DNA from: 40CM-2-70-7 sp035505915
GTDB lineage: Bacteria; Gemmatimonadota; Gemmatimonadetes; Gemmatimonadales; GWC2-71-9
Assembly: GCA_035505915.1 (NCBI GenBank)
Contig: DATJQI010000024.1
Coordinates: 1 to 64,000 of the forward strand
Length of the DNA: 64,000 nt
Reading direction: 5' to 3'
Shown one piece after another: positions 16,555 through 25,622 of the stretch; position 1 is the stretch's first letter; each line of letters starts with the position of its first letter. The notes beneath the pieces are model-generated. The model searched no databases and had not been told where the DNA came from. It worked only from the letters and a program-made list of their open reading frames with translations. Position numbers and translations under genes: made by a program.

Positions 16555-16986
16555 ATGCGGAAGGCGGTAATCGGCGCCCTGCTGGTGCTCGCGGCGGCGG
16601 CCTGCGACCCGACCACGGAGAGCCAGGTCGGTTTCACCACCGGAGGCGGGACCGGCGGCGCCGGCACGGGCGTGGCCACCAAGCTGGTATTCACGCAGCA
16701 GCCCGCGAGCACCCAGGCCACGGCGGCGATGGCCTCCGCGGTCGTGGTGCAGGCGGAGGACGCCGCCGGCAACGTCGACACGACGTTCACGGCCACGGTC
16801 ACGTTGTCGCTCTTCGCGAATCCCGACAGCGCGTCGCTGGGCGGGAACTTCAGCGTCCCCGCCATCGCCGGCATCGCGACCTTCTCGAACCTCACGGTCT
16901 CGAAGGCCGACACCGGCTACACCCTGATCGCGGCCTCGGGGACGCTCGCCACCGCCATCAGCGCGTCGTTCACCATTACGCCGTGA
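16555..16986 (+). CDS. Small lipoprotein with an Ig-like (Big-type) domain
   Basis: 143 residues. The signal MRKAVIGALLVLAAAACDP ends in lipobox AAAC, so it is a lipoprotein with Cys at about residue 17. A Gly/Thr linker follows, then one Ig-like domain of about 105 residues beginning ATKLVFTQQPASTQATAAM and ending TAISASFTITP, similar to domains that occur in surface and adhesion proteins of Gram-negative bacteria. The ATG at 16555 is preceded by GGAGGTG at good spacing; a GTG six bases earlier is not needed. Its stop overlaps the next GTG. Role unknown. Confidence 0.8.
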   Translation: MRKAVIGALLVLAAAACDPTTESQVGFTTGGGTGGAGTGVATKLVFTQQPASTQATAAMASAVVVQAEDAAGNVDTTFTATVTLSLFANPDSASLGGNFSVPAIAGIATFSNLTVSKADTGYTLIAASGTLATAISASFTITP

Positions 16987-17651
16987 TTCGCGCCGGCGCC
17001 CTGGCCGCCGCCCTCGGCGCCGCCGCCCTGGCCGTCCCGGGTCTCGCGGGGCAGTCCGCGCCCGACTCCGCCTTCACCAGCCTGGCCTCGGCCCAGCGGG
17101 ATCCCACGCGGGTCAAGACCCTCACGCTCCGCCAGGCCATCGGGTCGCTCCCGCCGTCGGTGGGAGCGATGGTCAATCTCGAGACCCTCATCCTGGACCG
17201 CACCGATCTCGTCACGCTGCCCGACGAGCTCGCCCGGCTGCCGCGGCTCAAAGTCCTGTACCTCGGCGGCAACGCCCGGCTGGACTTCGCCAAGGTGCTC
17301 AAGCAGCTGGCCACGGCTCCGGCCCTCGAGCGCCTGGGCCTCGACGACAACGACCTGGGTCACGTGCCCCCGGAGATCGGCGGCCTGGTCCGCCTGCGCG
17401 TGCTCAGCCTGAGCAAAGACCAGCTCACGTCGCTGCCGCCGGAGATCGGCCGGCTCGCCCGGCTCGAGGTCCTGGACCTCTTCCAGAACGAGTTCGCGGA
17501 CCTGCCGGACTACCTGGCTCGCCTGCCGCGCCTCAGGATCGTCTACGTGTCCGGCAACCTGATGGACTCGGACAAGGCGGACCGCTTCGAGCGCCTCTCG
17601 GGGCACGTCTCGGTCAGCTGGCGCACACCGGACGAGCCCTACTTCCACTGA
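16983..17651 (+). CDS. Secreted leucine-rich-repeat protein
   Basis: 222 residues. The GTG start overlaps the lipoprotein stop (GTGA). Signal peptide of about 22 residues ends GLAGQS. About five leucine-rich repeats follow, for example NLETLILDRTDLVTLPDELA, RLKVLYLGGNARLDF, LRVLSLSKDQLTSLPPEIGR and LEVLDLFQNEFADLPDYLA. The pattern LxxLPxxI/L marks the bacterial type of LRR used for protein binding. A short polar cap SWRTPDEPYFH closes it. The product should be periplasmic or at the surface. It is presumably co-translated with the Ig-like lipoprotein, so the two may form a complex. The convergent alpha-galactosidase stop lies four bases beyond. Confidence 0.85.
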   Translation: MIRAGALAAALGAAALAVPGLAGQSAPDSAFTSLASAQRDPTRVKTLTLRQAIGSLPPSVGAMVNLETLILDRTDLVTLPDELARLPRLKVLYLGGNARLDFAKVLKQLATAPALERLGLDDNDLGHVPPEIGGLVRLRVLSLSKDQLTSLPPEIGRLARLEVLDLFQNEFADLPDYLARLPRLRIVYVSGNLMDSDKADRFERLSGHVSVSWRTPDEPYFH

Positions 17652-17654
17652 TCG

Positions 17655-18812
17655 TCAGCGCTTCAGCGGAGTCACCCGGACCATCACCACCGCGTGGGCC
17701 GGGACGGTCGCCGTGTACTCGGCGCGGAAGGCTCCCCGGTCCGCGTGGGCCCAGAGGTCCCGGACGGTCGCGGAGTCGGCTCTGAGGCCCAGGCGGTGGA
17801 AAGACGCCGTGATCGTGGTCGCCACGCCGGCGCGGTTGAGCAGCGCCGCCGCCACCGACCCGTCGCGGAGCGGCTTCCCCCACACCTGGATCTCGGGGGT
17901 GGGCTCCCACACCACGGTGCCCTGGGCCCCCAGGGAGTCCTGATCCACCGCGATCACCTCGGGGTTCTCGAGGATGGTCTTGGTGTCGGCGCTCATGGAC
18001 CGCAGGTCGTTCCCGGCGATGAGGGGCGCGGCCTCGATGGCCCAGAGGGAGAAGTGGGCGCGGTACTCGTCGTCGGTCATGCCGCCGTTTCCCACCTCGA
18101 GCATGTCGGGATCGTTCCAGGCCCCGGGCCCGGCCACGGTGCCGTGCTGCGCCGACTGGTCGAGGTTGCCCAGCATCGAGGTCCAGCTGTCCGAGATGTC
18201 GTCGGTGGTGCGCCAGAGGTTGCCGATCTTCGGGGCCCAGCCCCAGGGTTGGTTGTAGCCCCACTCGCACAGGCTGAGGACGATGGGCCGGCCGGCCGCG
18301 GCCAGCCCGTCCCGGAACTTCGCGTACTGAGTCGGCGCGTCGAGGCCGGCGGCATAGCACCAGTCTTCCTTCACGTAGTCCACGCCCCACGCCGCATAGG
18401 TCCGCGCGTCCTGGGCTTCGTATCCGAAGGTGCCGGGGCGCCCCTGACAGGTCTTGGTGCCGGCGTCGGTGTAGATCCCGAACTTGAGTCCCTTCGCATG
18501 CACGTAGTCGGCCAGCGCTTTGATGCCCTCCGGGAAGCGGGCCGAGTCGGCGACGATGGTGCCGTCCTTGGCGCGGGCCACCTGCCAGCAGTCGTCGATG
18601 ATCACGTACCGGTATCCGGCGTCCCGCATCCCGCTCGACACCATCGCGTCCGCGGTTTCGCGGATGAGGCGGGAGCTGACGTCGCAGGCGAAGTGATTCC
18701 AGCTGTTCCACCCCATCGGCGGCGTACGCGCGAGGCCGTTGTCGAGGGGGCGCGATCGGGCGGCGGCAAGCCCGATGGTGAGGGACACGGCGACGGCGGC
18801 GAGACGGCGCAC
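17655..18812 (-). CDS. GH27-family alpha-galactosidase (secreted)
   Basis: 385 residues. GH27 enzymes release terminal alpha-galactose (or related sugars). After a signal peptide of about 19 residues, TPPMGWNSWNHFACD (about 29-43) is the family entry motif. YVIIDDCWQVAR follows, then VDYVKEDWCY with the nucleophile Asp near residue 147, and GAWNDPDMLEVGN with the acid/base Asp near 206. The C-terminal beta domain (about 300-385) is typical. GTG start at 18812, with GGAGA ten bases upstream; an earlier in-frame ATG would extend into the upstream divergent gene. TAGAAT at 18851-18856 is a candidate -10. It stands alone and is not joined to a transporter. Confidence 0.92.
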   Translation of the reverse strand: MRRLAAVAVSLTIGLAAARSRPLDNGLARTPPMGWNSWNHFACDVSSRLIRETADAMVSSGMRDAGYRYVIIDDCWQVARAKDGTIVADSARFPEGIKALADYVHAKGLKFGIYTDAGTKTCQGRPGTFGYEAQDARTYAAWGVDYVKEDWCYAAGLDAPTQYAKFRDGLAAAGRPIVLSLCEWGYNQPWGWAPKIGNLWRTTDDISDSWTSMLGNLDQSAQHGTVAGPGAWNDPDMLEVGNGGMTDDEYRAHFSLWAIEAAPLIAGNDLRSMSADTKTILENPEVIAVDQDSLGAQGTVVWEPTPEIQVWGKPLRDGSVAAALLNRAGVATTITASFHRLGLRADSATVRDLWAHADRGAFRAEYTATVPAHAVVMVRVTPLKR

Positions 18813-18915
18813 GGCAAGTCTCCGGGATCGAGGGTGGGGATTCGGGGACGATTCTAGATCGCGGCGTCGGGGTCCGCCAGTTGCCGACCCGCCGTCCGGG
18901 CTGGAGATTGCGCGG

Positions 18916-20274
18916 GTGCGCGCCGTACCGGCAGTGACGCTCCTCGGCCTGATCCCGGCCGTCCTGGGTGCCCAGGGCACGTCGCTGGCATCGGTGGTCC
19001 AGCGGCGGACGCTGGAGAACGGCCTCCAGGTGATCGTGGTGGAGGATCATACCAGTCCGCTCGCCGCTGTGGTCGTCGCCGTGCGCGGCGGCGCGTTCGT
19101 GCAGGACTCCGGCCGGGACGGCTTGGCCCACCTCTTCGAGCATCTGCTCTTCAGCGGCTACCACGGGGATCCCGCGCGGTTCGGGGAAGAGGCGGCCTGG
19201 ATCGAAGGCGGCTACAACGGCGGGACCGCCGAGGAATACAACGAGTACATCCTGGGCGTGCCGTCGGACAAAACCGCGAAAGCCATCGGCCTGCTGGGTG
19301 ACCTGATGCGGCACATCACCATCACGGACCGTGCGGTGGCAGCGGAACGCCCCATCGTCCTGAACGAGCTGCAGCGGGACTTGGCGACGCCCGAGGAGGC
19401 GCTGTCCCGTGACGTGGATCGGGCCCTGTGGGGCAGCGCCTGGCCCTGGAAGGACGTCGGCGGCGACAGCACCAGCCTGGCCCGCCTCGGCGCGGCCGCG
19501 CTGCAGCGCGCGTTCGGGCAGTACTACGTGCCCAACAACATGGCGCTCATCGTCACTGGCGATGTCTCGGCGGCGCAGGTATTCGAAGACGCGCGACGGG
19601 AGCTGGGCGGGTGGCCGGCGGCCCCCGCTCCTCTGGCGGGACGGGACACCCTGATCGCGCCGGCCCCCGACCAGAGCAGCATTCTGGTCCGGGCCGATGC
19701 GGTGCAGGACGTGACCGTCATCGTCCGCGTCGTGGGCCCCGCCGCACGCACCGACACGTCCGGCACGTACGCGACCGAAGCGTTGATCGACGTGCTCGAC
19801 GATCCCACGTCGGCGTTCCAGCGGTTGCTGGTGACGCAGGGCCCGTTCGAATCGGTCGACGCGTCCTTCGGCGTCGCGGCGCACGGCGGCGCGATCACCT
19901 TCCGGGGGACCCTGCCGTCCGAGCGGGCGGAGGAGGGGATCCAAGAACTGTTGGGGGAGCTCGACGACGTGAATCTCCTGCGGGGCGTGACGGACGCCGA
20001 CCTGGCCACCGCCCGGCGGCGCGGCGCCGTGGAGGAGGCGATGGCGCTCGATGGCGGCCGCGGCCTGGCGGTGCGACTCGCGTACTGGTGGGGTACCGCC
20101 GGCCTCGACTACCTGCTCGCGCGCCGCGCGCGGCGGGACGCCCTCACCGTGTCGGACCTCGTGCGTGTCGCGAACCGGTACGTCATCCAGCGCCCCCGCT
20201 CCGTCGGAATCCTGGCCCCGCCCGGCACCGCGGACACCCTCCTCACCTGGTTGCGGAAGGCGTTCCAGCATTGA
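18916..20274 (+). CDS. M16-family zinc peptidase, active subunit
   Basis: 452 residues. GTG start at 18916 gives a signal peptide (VRAVPAVTLLGLIPAVLGAQ), so the protein is periplasmic. The zinc motif HxxEH is seen as LAHLFEHLLF near residue 75, and the third ligand is the Glu in VLNELQRDLA about 75 residues later. The remaining parts match the two M16 domains, with ALQRAFGQYYVPNNMALIVTGDV as the typical strand-turn. A GGAG lies about ten bases before the GTG. The next gene encodes a second M16 protein without the zinc motif and overlaps by four bases, so the pair should form the usual M16 clam-shell heterodimer. Confidence 0.9.
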   Translation: MRAVPAVTLLGLIPAVLGAQGTSLASVVQRRTLENGLQVIVVEDHTSPLAAVVVAVRGGAFVQDSGRDGLAHLFEHLLFSGYHGDPARFGEEAAWIEGGYNGGTAEEYNEYILGVPSDKTAKAIGLLGDLMRHITITDRAVAAERPIVLNELQRDLATPEEALSRDVDRALWGSAWPWKDVGGDSTSLARLGAAALQRAFGQYYVPNNMALIVTGDVSAAQVFEDARRELGGWPAAPAPLAGRDTLIAPAPDQSSILVRADAVQDVTVIVRVVGPAARTDTSGTYATEALIDVLDDPTSAFQRLLVTQGPFESVDASFGVAAHGGAITFRGTLPSERAEEGIQELLGELDDVNLLRGVTDADLATARRRGAVEEAMALDGGRGLAVRLAYWWGTAGLDYLLARRARRDALTVSDLVRVANRYVIQRPRSVGILAPPGTADTLLTWLRKAFQH

Positions 20275-21569
20275 GCCGCGCCCTCGCTCTCGTGCTCGGG
20301 CTCCTCCTGTGCGGTCGCCCCCTCGTCGCCGGCCCGCGCGGCGATGACTCGACCACGGTGGACTACTGGCTGGGCGGGCTCCACGTGATCCAGCGCTACG
20401 TGGCGGGCACCGATCTCGTGGCGGTGCGTCTCTTCCTGCTCGGCGGGAGCCGTCAACTGACGGCGCCGACCCAGGGCATCGAGGCGCTCCTGCTCGAAGC
20501 CGCGACGCAGGGCAGCGCACGATATCCGGCGGACTCGTCCATCGCCGCCATGACCGCAACCGGAAGCGTCGAGGTGCGCGAGGTCGATCGCGACTGGTCC
20601 GAGATCGGATTCACGACGCTGGCGGCCGACGCGGCGGACGCGTGGGCGGTGTTCGCCGATCGGGTGGCGGCGCCGCAGCTCGGGGATTCGGCCATCGCCG
20701 CCGCCCGCCGCACACTCATCCGGTCCGCGCACGACCGGCACACGGATCCGGACACCCGCGTGTTCCTGCTCGCCGACAGCGCCCTGTTCAAGGGTCACCC
20801 CTACGCGTTCGATCCGCTCGGGACCGAGGTCTCCATTCGAGGGATCCCCGACTCCGCGGTGCGCGACTACCAGGCGCGTCAGATGGTGACCTCGCGGATG
20901 CTGCTCGTGGTGGTCGGTCGCGTGACGCGGGCGGAAGTCGAGCAGTGGGTGGCTCCGACCCTCGCCCGCCTGTCCGCCGGGAACTACCAGTGGGCTCCCT
21001 CTCCGCCGCCAAAGCCCGCCCGGTCGACCTGGCTGATCGAACAGCGATCGTTGCCGACCAACTACCTCGTGGGCGTGTTCACCGGTCCCGCGGCGGGCAG
21101 TGAGGATTACTGGGCCTTCCAGGTGGCGATGTCGTTCCTACACGGAGCATTCTTCCACGACGTGCGGACCCGCCGCGGACTGTCGTACGCCCCCGAAGCG
21201 CTCTTCTTCGACCAGGCACAGACGTCGGGCGCCATCTACGCCAGCTCCCGGGACCCGGCGGCCGTGGCGAAACTGATGGGGCAGGCCATGACCGAGGTGA
21301 AGGTCCTCCGGAGCGACGACATCTGGTATCGTCGGCTGCAGCGCACGTTCGCCTTCGACTATCTCGAGACGCGATCCACGGTGGGCGGCCAGGCCGACTT
21401 GCTCGCACGGGCGCAACTGCTGCTCGGGGACTACCACCGGGTCGGAGACTTCGGGGAGCGCCTCCGCCGGGTCCGGGTCGATGAGGTGCGCGGCGCCGCG
21501 ACGGAGTTCTTCCAGAACTTCCAGATGGCGTTCATCGGAGACACGGTGGCCATGCGAGGCGGCTGGTAG
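20271..21569 (+). CDS. M16-family peptidase-like protein, inactive partner subunit
   Basis: 432 residues. TTG start overlapping the partner's TGA (TTGA). A signal peptide of about 20 residues is present. At the position of HxxEH the sequence reads GIEALLLEA, so zinc binding is lost and the protein cannot be a metalloprotease alone. The family's R/Y pair is kept in the C-terminal half, as VRTRRGLSYAPEALF near residue 305; this loop contacts the substrate in the partner's active site. It is therefore the second, structural or substrate-binding subunit of a heterodimeric M16 peptidase. No substrate is indicated. Confidence 0.88.
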   Translation: MSRALALVLGLLLCGRPLVAGPRGDDSTTVDYWLGGLHVIQRYVAGTDLVAVRLFLLGGSRQLTAPTQGIEALLLEAATQGSARYPADSSIAAMTATGSVEVREVDRDWSEIGFTTLAADAADAWAVFADRVAAPQLGDSAIAAARRTLIRSAHDRHTDPDTRVFLLADSALFKGHPYAFDPLGTEVSIRGIPDSAVRDYQARQMVTSRMLLVVVGRVTRAEVEQWVAPTLARLSAGNYQWAPSPPPKPARSTWLIEQRSLPTNYLVGVFTGPAAGSEDYWAFQVAMSFLHGAFFHDVRTRRGLSYAPEALFFDQAQTSGAIYASSRDPAAVAKLMGQAMTEVKVLRSDDIWYRRLQRTFAFDYLETRSTVGGQADLLARAQLLLGDYHRVGDFGERLRRVRVDEVRGAATEFFQNFQMAFIGDTVAMRGGW

Positions 21570-21576
21570 CCTCGGA

Positions 21577-21606
21577 TTGCTTGGCTTCCCGGGCTCCCGC
21601 TAGATT
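21577..21606 (+). promoter_or_regulatory. Candidate promoter of mrp, leaderless arrangement
   Basis: TTGCTT (21577-21582) and TAGATT (21601-21606) are 18 bases apart. The mrp GTG begins at 21613, six bases after the -10 box, so the transcript would start at or next to the GTG. No ribosome-binding site is present before this start. The preceding gene ends at 21569. Confidence 0.45.
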
Positions 21607-21612
21607 CACGCC

Positions 21613-22707
21613 GTGCCTCCCCTGCCCACTGATCTCACCGCGCACGTCACCGCCGCCCTCGCCGCACTCCAGAATCCCCGCCACGGCCGGGACGTCGTCG
21701 CGGCCGGCATGGTGCGCGACCTCACGGTCGATGAGGCCGGCGCGGTCTCCTTCACGTTCCTGCTGGGCCGGGATGACCCCGCCACCCTCGCGCGGGACGC
21801 CCGCCGGGCCGTGAAAGCGGTCCCCGGCGTCACGGACGTTCGCGTCACCGTCGCCGACCCCGGAGCCCCACGTCCGTCGCCCCAGGGTCCCGGGCCGCGC
21901 CCCGCCGGGATGGCCGACGTGCCGCCGCCCCCCACGGCGCAGGAGATGCCGGCCCTGGGGAAGGTCCTGGCGGTCTCGTCGGGGAAGGGCGGCGTGGGGA
22001 AGTCGACGGTCTCCGCGAACCTCGCCGCCGCCCTCGCGGCGAAGGGGTTCCGCGTCGGCCTGATGGACGGCGACATCTACGGGCCGAACATCCCGCGGAT
22101 GATGGGCGTCTTCGACAAGCCGCCGGTCACCGCGGGCAAGATCCAGCCCCTCGAAGGACACGGCGTGAAGCTGATGTCCCTCGGCTTCATCGTGGAGCGG
22201 GACGCGCCCGCCATCTGGCGCGGTCCGATCATCATGAAGGTGATCCAGCAGTTCCTCCGGGACGTGGACTGGGGCGAGCTGGACTACTTCCTCGTGGACT
22301 TGCCCCCCGGCACCGGCGACGCCCAGCTCTCCCTCACGCAGTCCATCCACCTGCACGGCGCCGTGATCGTCACGACCCCGCAGGAGGTGGCGGTGGGTGA
22401 CTCGCTGCGCGGCGCCAAGATGTTCGAGCGGGTCGGCGTGCGCGTCCTGGGCGTGATCGAGAACATGAGCTACTACGTCTGCCCGCACTGCGGCGAGAAG
22501 TCGGAGCTCTTCCTGGCGGGCGGCGGCGAGCGCCTGGCCGCCGAGCTCGGCGTCCCGCTCCTGGGGCAGATCCCCCTGCAGGCGCGCCTGCCGCAGCACG
22601 CGGACGCCGGCCGTCCCATCGTGGTCGCCGATCCCGAGTCCCCCGCGGCGGTGGAGCTCCGAAACGTGGCGGACGCCGTCGCCCGCGCCCTGGGCGGGCC
22701 GCGCTGA
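21613..22707 (+). CDS. mrp: Mrp/NBP35-family Fe-S cluster carrier ATPase
   Basis: 364 residues. The N-terminal DUF59/MIP18-like domain occupies residues 1-85. After a Pro-rich linker comes the P-loop ATPase with VSSGKGGVGKSTVSANLAAA near residue 120, MDGDIYGPNIPRMMG and FLVDLPPGTGDAQLSLTQ. The CxxC pair YYVCPHCGEK near residue 293 binds the bridging Fe-S cluster in a dimer. Mrp proteins build or transfer clusters to target apoproteins in the cytoplasm. The GTG start is six bases after a possible -10 box and lacks a ribosome site. Full length, no truncation. Confidence 0.95.
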   Translation: MPPLPTDLTAHVTAALAALQNPRHGRDVVAAGMVRDLTVDEAGAVSFTFLLGRDDPATLARDARRAVKAVPGVTDVRVTVADPGAPRPSPQGPGPRPAGMADVPPPPTAQEMPALGKVLAVSSGKGGVGKSTVSANLAAALAAKGFRVGLMDGDIYGPNIPRMMGVFDKPPVTAGKIQPLEGHGVKLMSLGFIVERDAPAIWRGPIIMKVIQQFLRDVDWGELDYFLVDLPPGTGDAQLSLTQSIHLHGAVIVTTPQEVAVGDSLRGAKMFERVGVRVLGVIENMSYYVCPHCGEKSELFLAGGGERLAAELGVPLLGQIPLQARLPQHADAGRPIVVADPESPAAVELRNVADAVARALGGPR

Positions 22708-22708
22708 C

Positions 22709-23461
22709 GTGCGGCTCCTTCCGCTTCTTCTCGTCGTTCTCCAGCACCCCCAGCGCCCCGATCTCCGGGCCGGGCTGGACACGCTCTACGGCGGTGATTT
22801 CCCGGAGGCGGCCCGCTACTTCCAGGCGCTGGCGGCCGCGGACTCCCTGGACCCCGCGCCGCTCGTCTTCGAAGCCGGCGCCTACATCTGGTGGGCGTCC
22901 GCGAAGGACTCGGACGCGTTCGCGGAAGCGCGGATCGACTCGCTCCTGAACGGCGCCATCTCGCGGGCCCGCGCGGCGGGAACCCCGGCCCGGTTCTGGC
23001 TCGCCACGGCGCTCGGGTACCGGGCCCGCGAGAAGGACCTGCACGGGCACGCGCTCGCCGCGGCCAAGGACGCCCGGGCGATGCGGGACGCGTACTCCGC
23101 GGAGCTCGCCGCCGACTCCACCTGCACCGACTGCTACCTGGGCCTCGGGGTCTACCAGTACGGCCTGGCCCGGGCCGGCACCCTCGCCCGGCTCTTCGCG
23201 AAGATCATCGGGCTCGGCTCGGGGGACGCGGGGCGGGGCATCGCGGACCTGCGCCGGGTGGCGCGGGACGGCGATCTCGCGCGCGTAGAAGCCGCCTGGG
23301 TCCTGGCCGCGGCGCTGGTGCGGGAGGCCGACCGGAACCGCGAAAGCCGCCGCGCGCTGCGCACCGAGGCGCGGGATCTGGTGGTCGAGCTGGCGCGGCG
23401 ATATCCGGGCAACCCCGTCTTCACCCGCTTCCTGTCCGAGGTGCCGGCGGAGGGGCCCTGA
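22709..23461 (+). CDS. Secreted TPR-like protein of unknown function
   Basis: 250 residues. GTG start one base after the mrp stop. A short hydrophobic segment, LLPLLLVVLQ, could be a signal or anchor. Helical repeat pairs follow (LDTLYGGDFPEAARYFQALAA; ARFWLATALGYRAREKDLHG; TDCYLGLGVYQYGLARAGT), like TPR repeats, and CTDCYLGLG contains a close Cys pair. The final third is Arg/Glu-rich. Function unknown, but a structural or binding role is likely. Its TGA overlaps a CTG that is the apparent start of the next gene. Confidence 0.72.
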   Translation: MRLLPLLLVVLQHPQRPDLRAGLDTLYGGDFPEAARYFQALAAADSLDPAPLVFEAGAYIWWASAKDSDAFAEARIDSLLNGAISRARAAGTPARFWLATALGYRAREKDLHGHALAAAKDARAMRDAYSAELAADSTCTDCYLGLGVYQYGLARAGTLARLFAKIIGLGSGDAGRGIADLRRVARDGDLARVEAAWVLAAALVREADRNRESRRALRTEARDLVVELARRYPGNPVFTRFLSEVPAEGP

Positions 23462-24789
23462 CCGCCACCGCCGGCCGCCTCACCACCGGGGAGCTGCGCC
23501 CCACCATCCTCCGTCTCGCCGCGCCCACCGTGGCGATGATGGCCTTCAACACCGGCTTCTACGTCATCGACAGCATCTGGGTGGGCCGGCTCATCGGTCC
23601 CGCCGCGCTCGCGGCCGTCTCGACCGCCGGGTTCACCGTGTGGGTCATGTTCAACCTGGCCGAGATGCTGGACGTGGGCGTGGTGGCGCTGGCGGCGCGT
23701 CGTCACGGTGCCCGGGCTCCCGGCGAAGCCGCGCGGGTGGCGGCCGCGGCGCTCGCGACCGCCCTCGTCGCCGGCGTCCTCGCGACGGCCGCGGGGTTCG
23801 CGTTGCTCCCCCGGCTCTTCCAGATCATGCAGGTGCCGCCGGACGTCGCGGTCCTCGGCCACGCCTATCTCCACACCTGGCTGATGGGGGCCCCTCTCGT
23901 GTTCGGGTTCTTCGCGCTGGAGGCCACCTTCCGCTCCTCCGGCGACACCCGGACGCCGTTCCTCGTGCTCGCGGGATCGGTGGTGGTGGCCGCCGTCCTC
24001 GACCCGCTCCTGATCCTCGGACTCGGGCCCTTCCCGCGCCTCGGCGTGGAGGGCGCCGCCCTGGCCTCGGTGATGGTGCGGGGCGGCGCGTGCCTGGTGC
24101 TCGCCTGGCTCGCCGTCCGCCGCGGGCACATCCGGTTCCGCGACCCCGACTGGCGCGCGGCGCCGCGCATCATCGCGATCGGACTGCCATATTCGACCAG
24201 CGGCATCCTGTTCTCCCTCGTCTACATGTGGCTGACGCGGTTCACCTCCCGCTTCGGCACGCCGGCGCTCGCGGCGCTGGGGGTGGGTCACAAAGTCGAA
24301 GGCGTGGGGTTCGTCGCCATCACGGGGTTCACCCTCGCCGCCTCGGCCCTGGTGGGGCAGAGCCTCGGCGCCCGGGACGAGGCGCGGGCCCGGCGGGCGG
24401 CGTGGCACACGGTGGCGTACGCCCTCGTGGTCACGAGCTGCACCGCGCTCGCGCTCCTGGCCGTGCCCTCGGTCTTTGTCCGGCTGTTCACCGCCGATCC
24501 GACCGTGATCGCCGACGGGACGGGCTATCTGCGGATCATCGCGATGGCGCAGGTGGGGCAGACCTTCGAGCTGATCCTGGAGGGCGCGCTTGCGGGCGCG
24601 GGCTATACATTCTGGCCCATGGTCTGGAGCTCGGGACTGACGCTGGCGCGGATTCCCCTCGCGGCGTGGTGGTCGGGGCTGTGGGGTGTGACGGGGATCT
24701 GGTGGGCCATCTCCCTGACGGCCACCCTCCGCGGCGTCGCGATGGTGTGCCTCTGGGCGGGCGGGGCCTGGCGCCCGGCGTTCGACTGA
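23458..24789 (+). CDS. MATE-family efflux transporter with apparent CTG start
   Basis: 443 residues with about twelve membrane segments, the length of the MATE family of cation-coupled efflux pumps. ILRLAAPTVAMMAFN and VIDSIWVGRLIGPAALA are the usual helix-1/2 entry; GHKVEGVGFVAITGFTLAAS in the second half mirrors it, and ASALVGQSLGARDEARARR is a strong MATE motif. The start is notable: the only initiator at the right place is a CTG overlapping the upstream TGA (CTGA), with GGAGGGG three bases before it. A GTG 72 bases downstream would cut off the start of helix 1. Substrate unknown. Confidence 0.85.
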   Translation: MTATAGRLTTGELRPTILRLAAPTVAMMAFNTGFYVIDSIWVGRLIGPAALAAVSTAGFTVWVMFNLAEMLDVGVVALAARRHGARAPGEAARVAAAALATALVAGVLATAAGFALLPRLFQIMQVPPDVAVLGHAYLHTWLMGAPLVFGFFALEATFRSSGDTRTPFLVLAGSVVVAAVLDPLLILGLGPFPRLGVEGAALASVMVRGGACLVLAWLAVRRGHIRFRDPDWRAAPRIIAIGLPYSTSGILFSLVYMWLTRFTSRFGTPALAALGVGHKVEGVGFVAITGFTLAASALVGQSLGARDEARARRAAWHTVAYALVVTSCTALALLAVPSVFVRLFTADPTVIADGTGYLRIIAMAQVGQTFELILEGALAGAGYTFWPMVWSSGLTLARIPLAAWWSGLWGVTGIWWAISLTATLRGVAMVCLWAGGAWRPAFD

Positions 24790-25532
24790 TGGCCTCGCTG
24801 ATCACCCTGCTCACCGATTTCGGGATCTCGGACAGCTACGTGGCCGAGGTGAAGGGCGTGCTGCTCACGGCGCTTCCGGACGCGACCCTGGTGGACGTGA
24901 CCCACCAGGTGCCGCCCGGGGACGTGCGGGCCGGGCAATATCTCTTCACGCGCGCGTGGCGCCGCTTCCCGGCCGGAACCGTCCACCTGGTGGTCGTGGA
25001 CCCCGGCGTCGGGACGGCCCGGCGCGCGCTCGCGGCCCAGGCGGCGGGCCACTTCTTCGTCGCGCCGGACAACGGACTCCTGAGCTCCCTGTCCGGGGAC
25101 GCGACGTTCGTGTCGCTTCCCATCCCGCCCGCGGCCGCTCCGACCTTCCACGCCCGCGACGTATTCGCCCCGGCGGCGGCGCGGCTGGCGCTCGGCACCC
25201 CCCTCGACGATCTCGGAGACGAGGTGTCCGACCCGCTCCGGATGCCGCTCCCCGAGCCCCGCCTGGACGGCGTGGCGTGGCTGGGCGAGGTGGTCTACAT
25301 CGACCGCTTCGGCACGCTGGTGTCCAACCTCCCCGCGATCGACGTCGAGCCCGGCGTCCGGATCGTGGTCGAGGGAAACGACGTGGGATCCCTGCGGCGG
25401 ACCTTCGGCGACGTGGAGCCGGGACAGCTGGTGGCGTACGCGGGGAGCGGCGGAGACGTCGAGATCGCGGTACGGGGCGGGAGCGCCGCGCGGCTGCTCG
25501 GCGTGGGCGTGGGCGCCGAAGTCCGCGCCTAG
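24789..25532 (+). CDS. SAM hydrolase (SAM hydroxide adenosyltransferase family)
   Basis: 247 residues of the DUF62 family, which also contains the fluorinase and chlorinase. Members of this group cleave S-adenosylmethionine with water to adenosine and methionine. The N-terminal LITLLTDFGISDSYVAEVKG (residues 4-23) contains the conserved Asp of the active site; VHLVVVDPGVGTARR and FVAPDNGLLS are the other family motifs, and YIDRFGTLVSNL opens the small C-terminal barrel. The Asp-Arg-His set expected for hydrolases cannot be checked fully by eye. The ATG overlaps the MATE stop by one base. A stable hairpin terminator follows. Confidence 0.9.
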   Translation: MASLITLLTDFGISDSYVAEVKGVLLTALPDATLVDVTHQVPPGDVRAGQYLFTRAWRRFPAGTVHLVVVDPGVGTARRALAAQAAGHFFVAPDNGLLSSLSGDATFVSLPIPPAAAPTFHARDVFAPAAARLALGTPLDDLGDEVSDPLRMPLPEPRLDGVAWLGEVVYIDRFGTLVSNLPAIDVEPGVRIVVEGNDVGSLRRTFGDVEPGQLVAYAGSGGDVEIAVRGGSAARLLGVGVGAEVRA

Positions 25533-25565
25533 CGGGGGCGTCGGAGCGCCGGGTCCCGAAACACA

Positions 25566-25602
25566 CGAGGGCGGCGGGGAGGCTACTCCCCAGCCGCCCT
25601 CG
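25566..25602. terminator. Bidirectional hairpin terminator between convergent genes
   Basis: The stem is CGAGGGCGGC plus GGGGAG pairing with CTCCCC and GCCGCCCTCG, with a GCTA loop and one bulged A at 25592. It lies between the SAM hydrolase stop (25532) and the anti-sigma stop (25623), so it can end both transcripts. T-runs are poor on both sides, so efficiency is uncertain. Confidence 0.7.
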
Positions 25603-25622
25603 TCTTCACGAGGACGGTGTCG

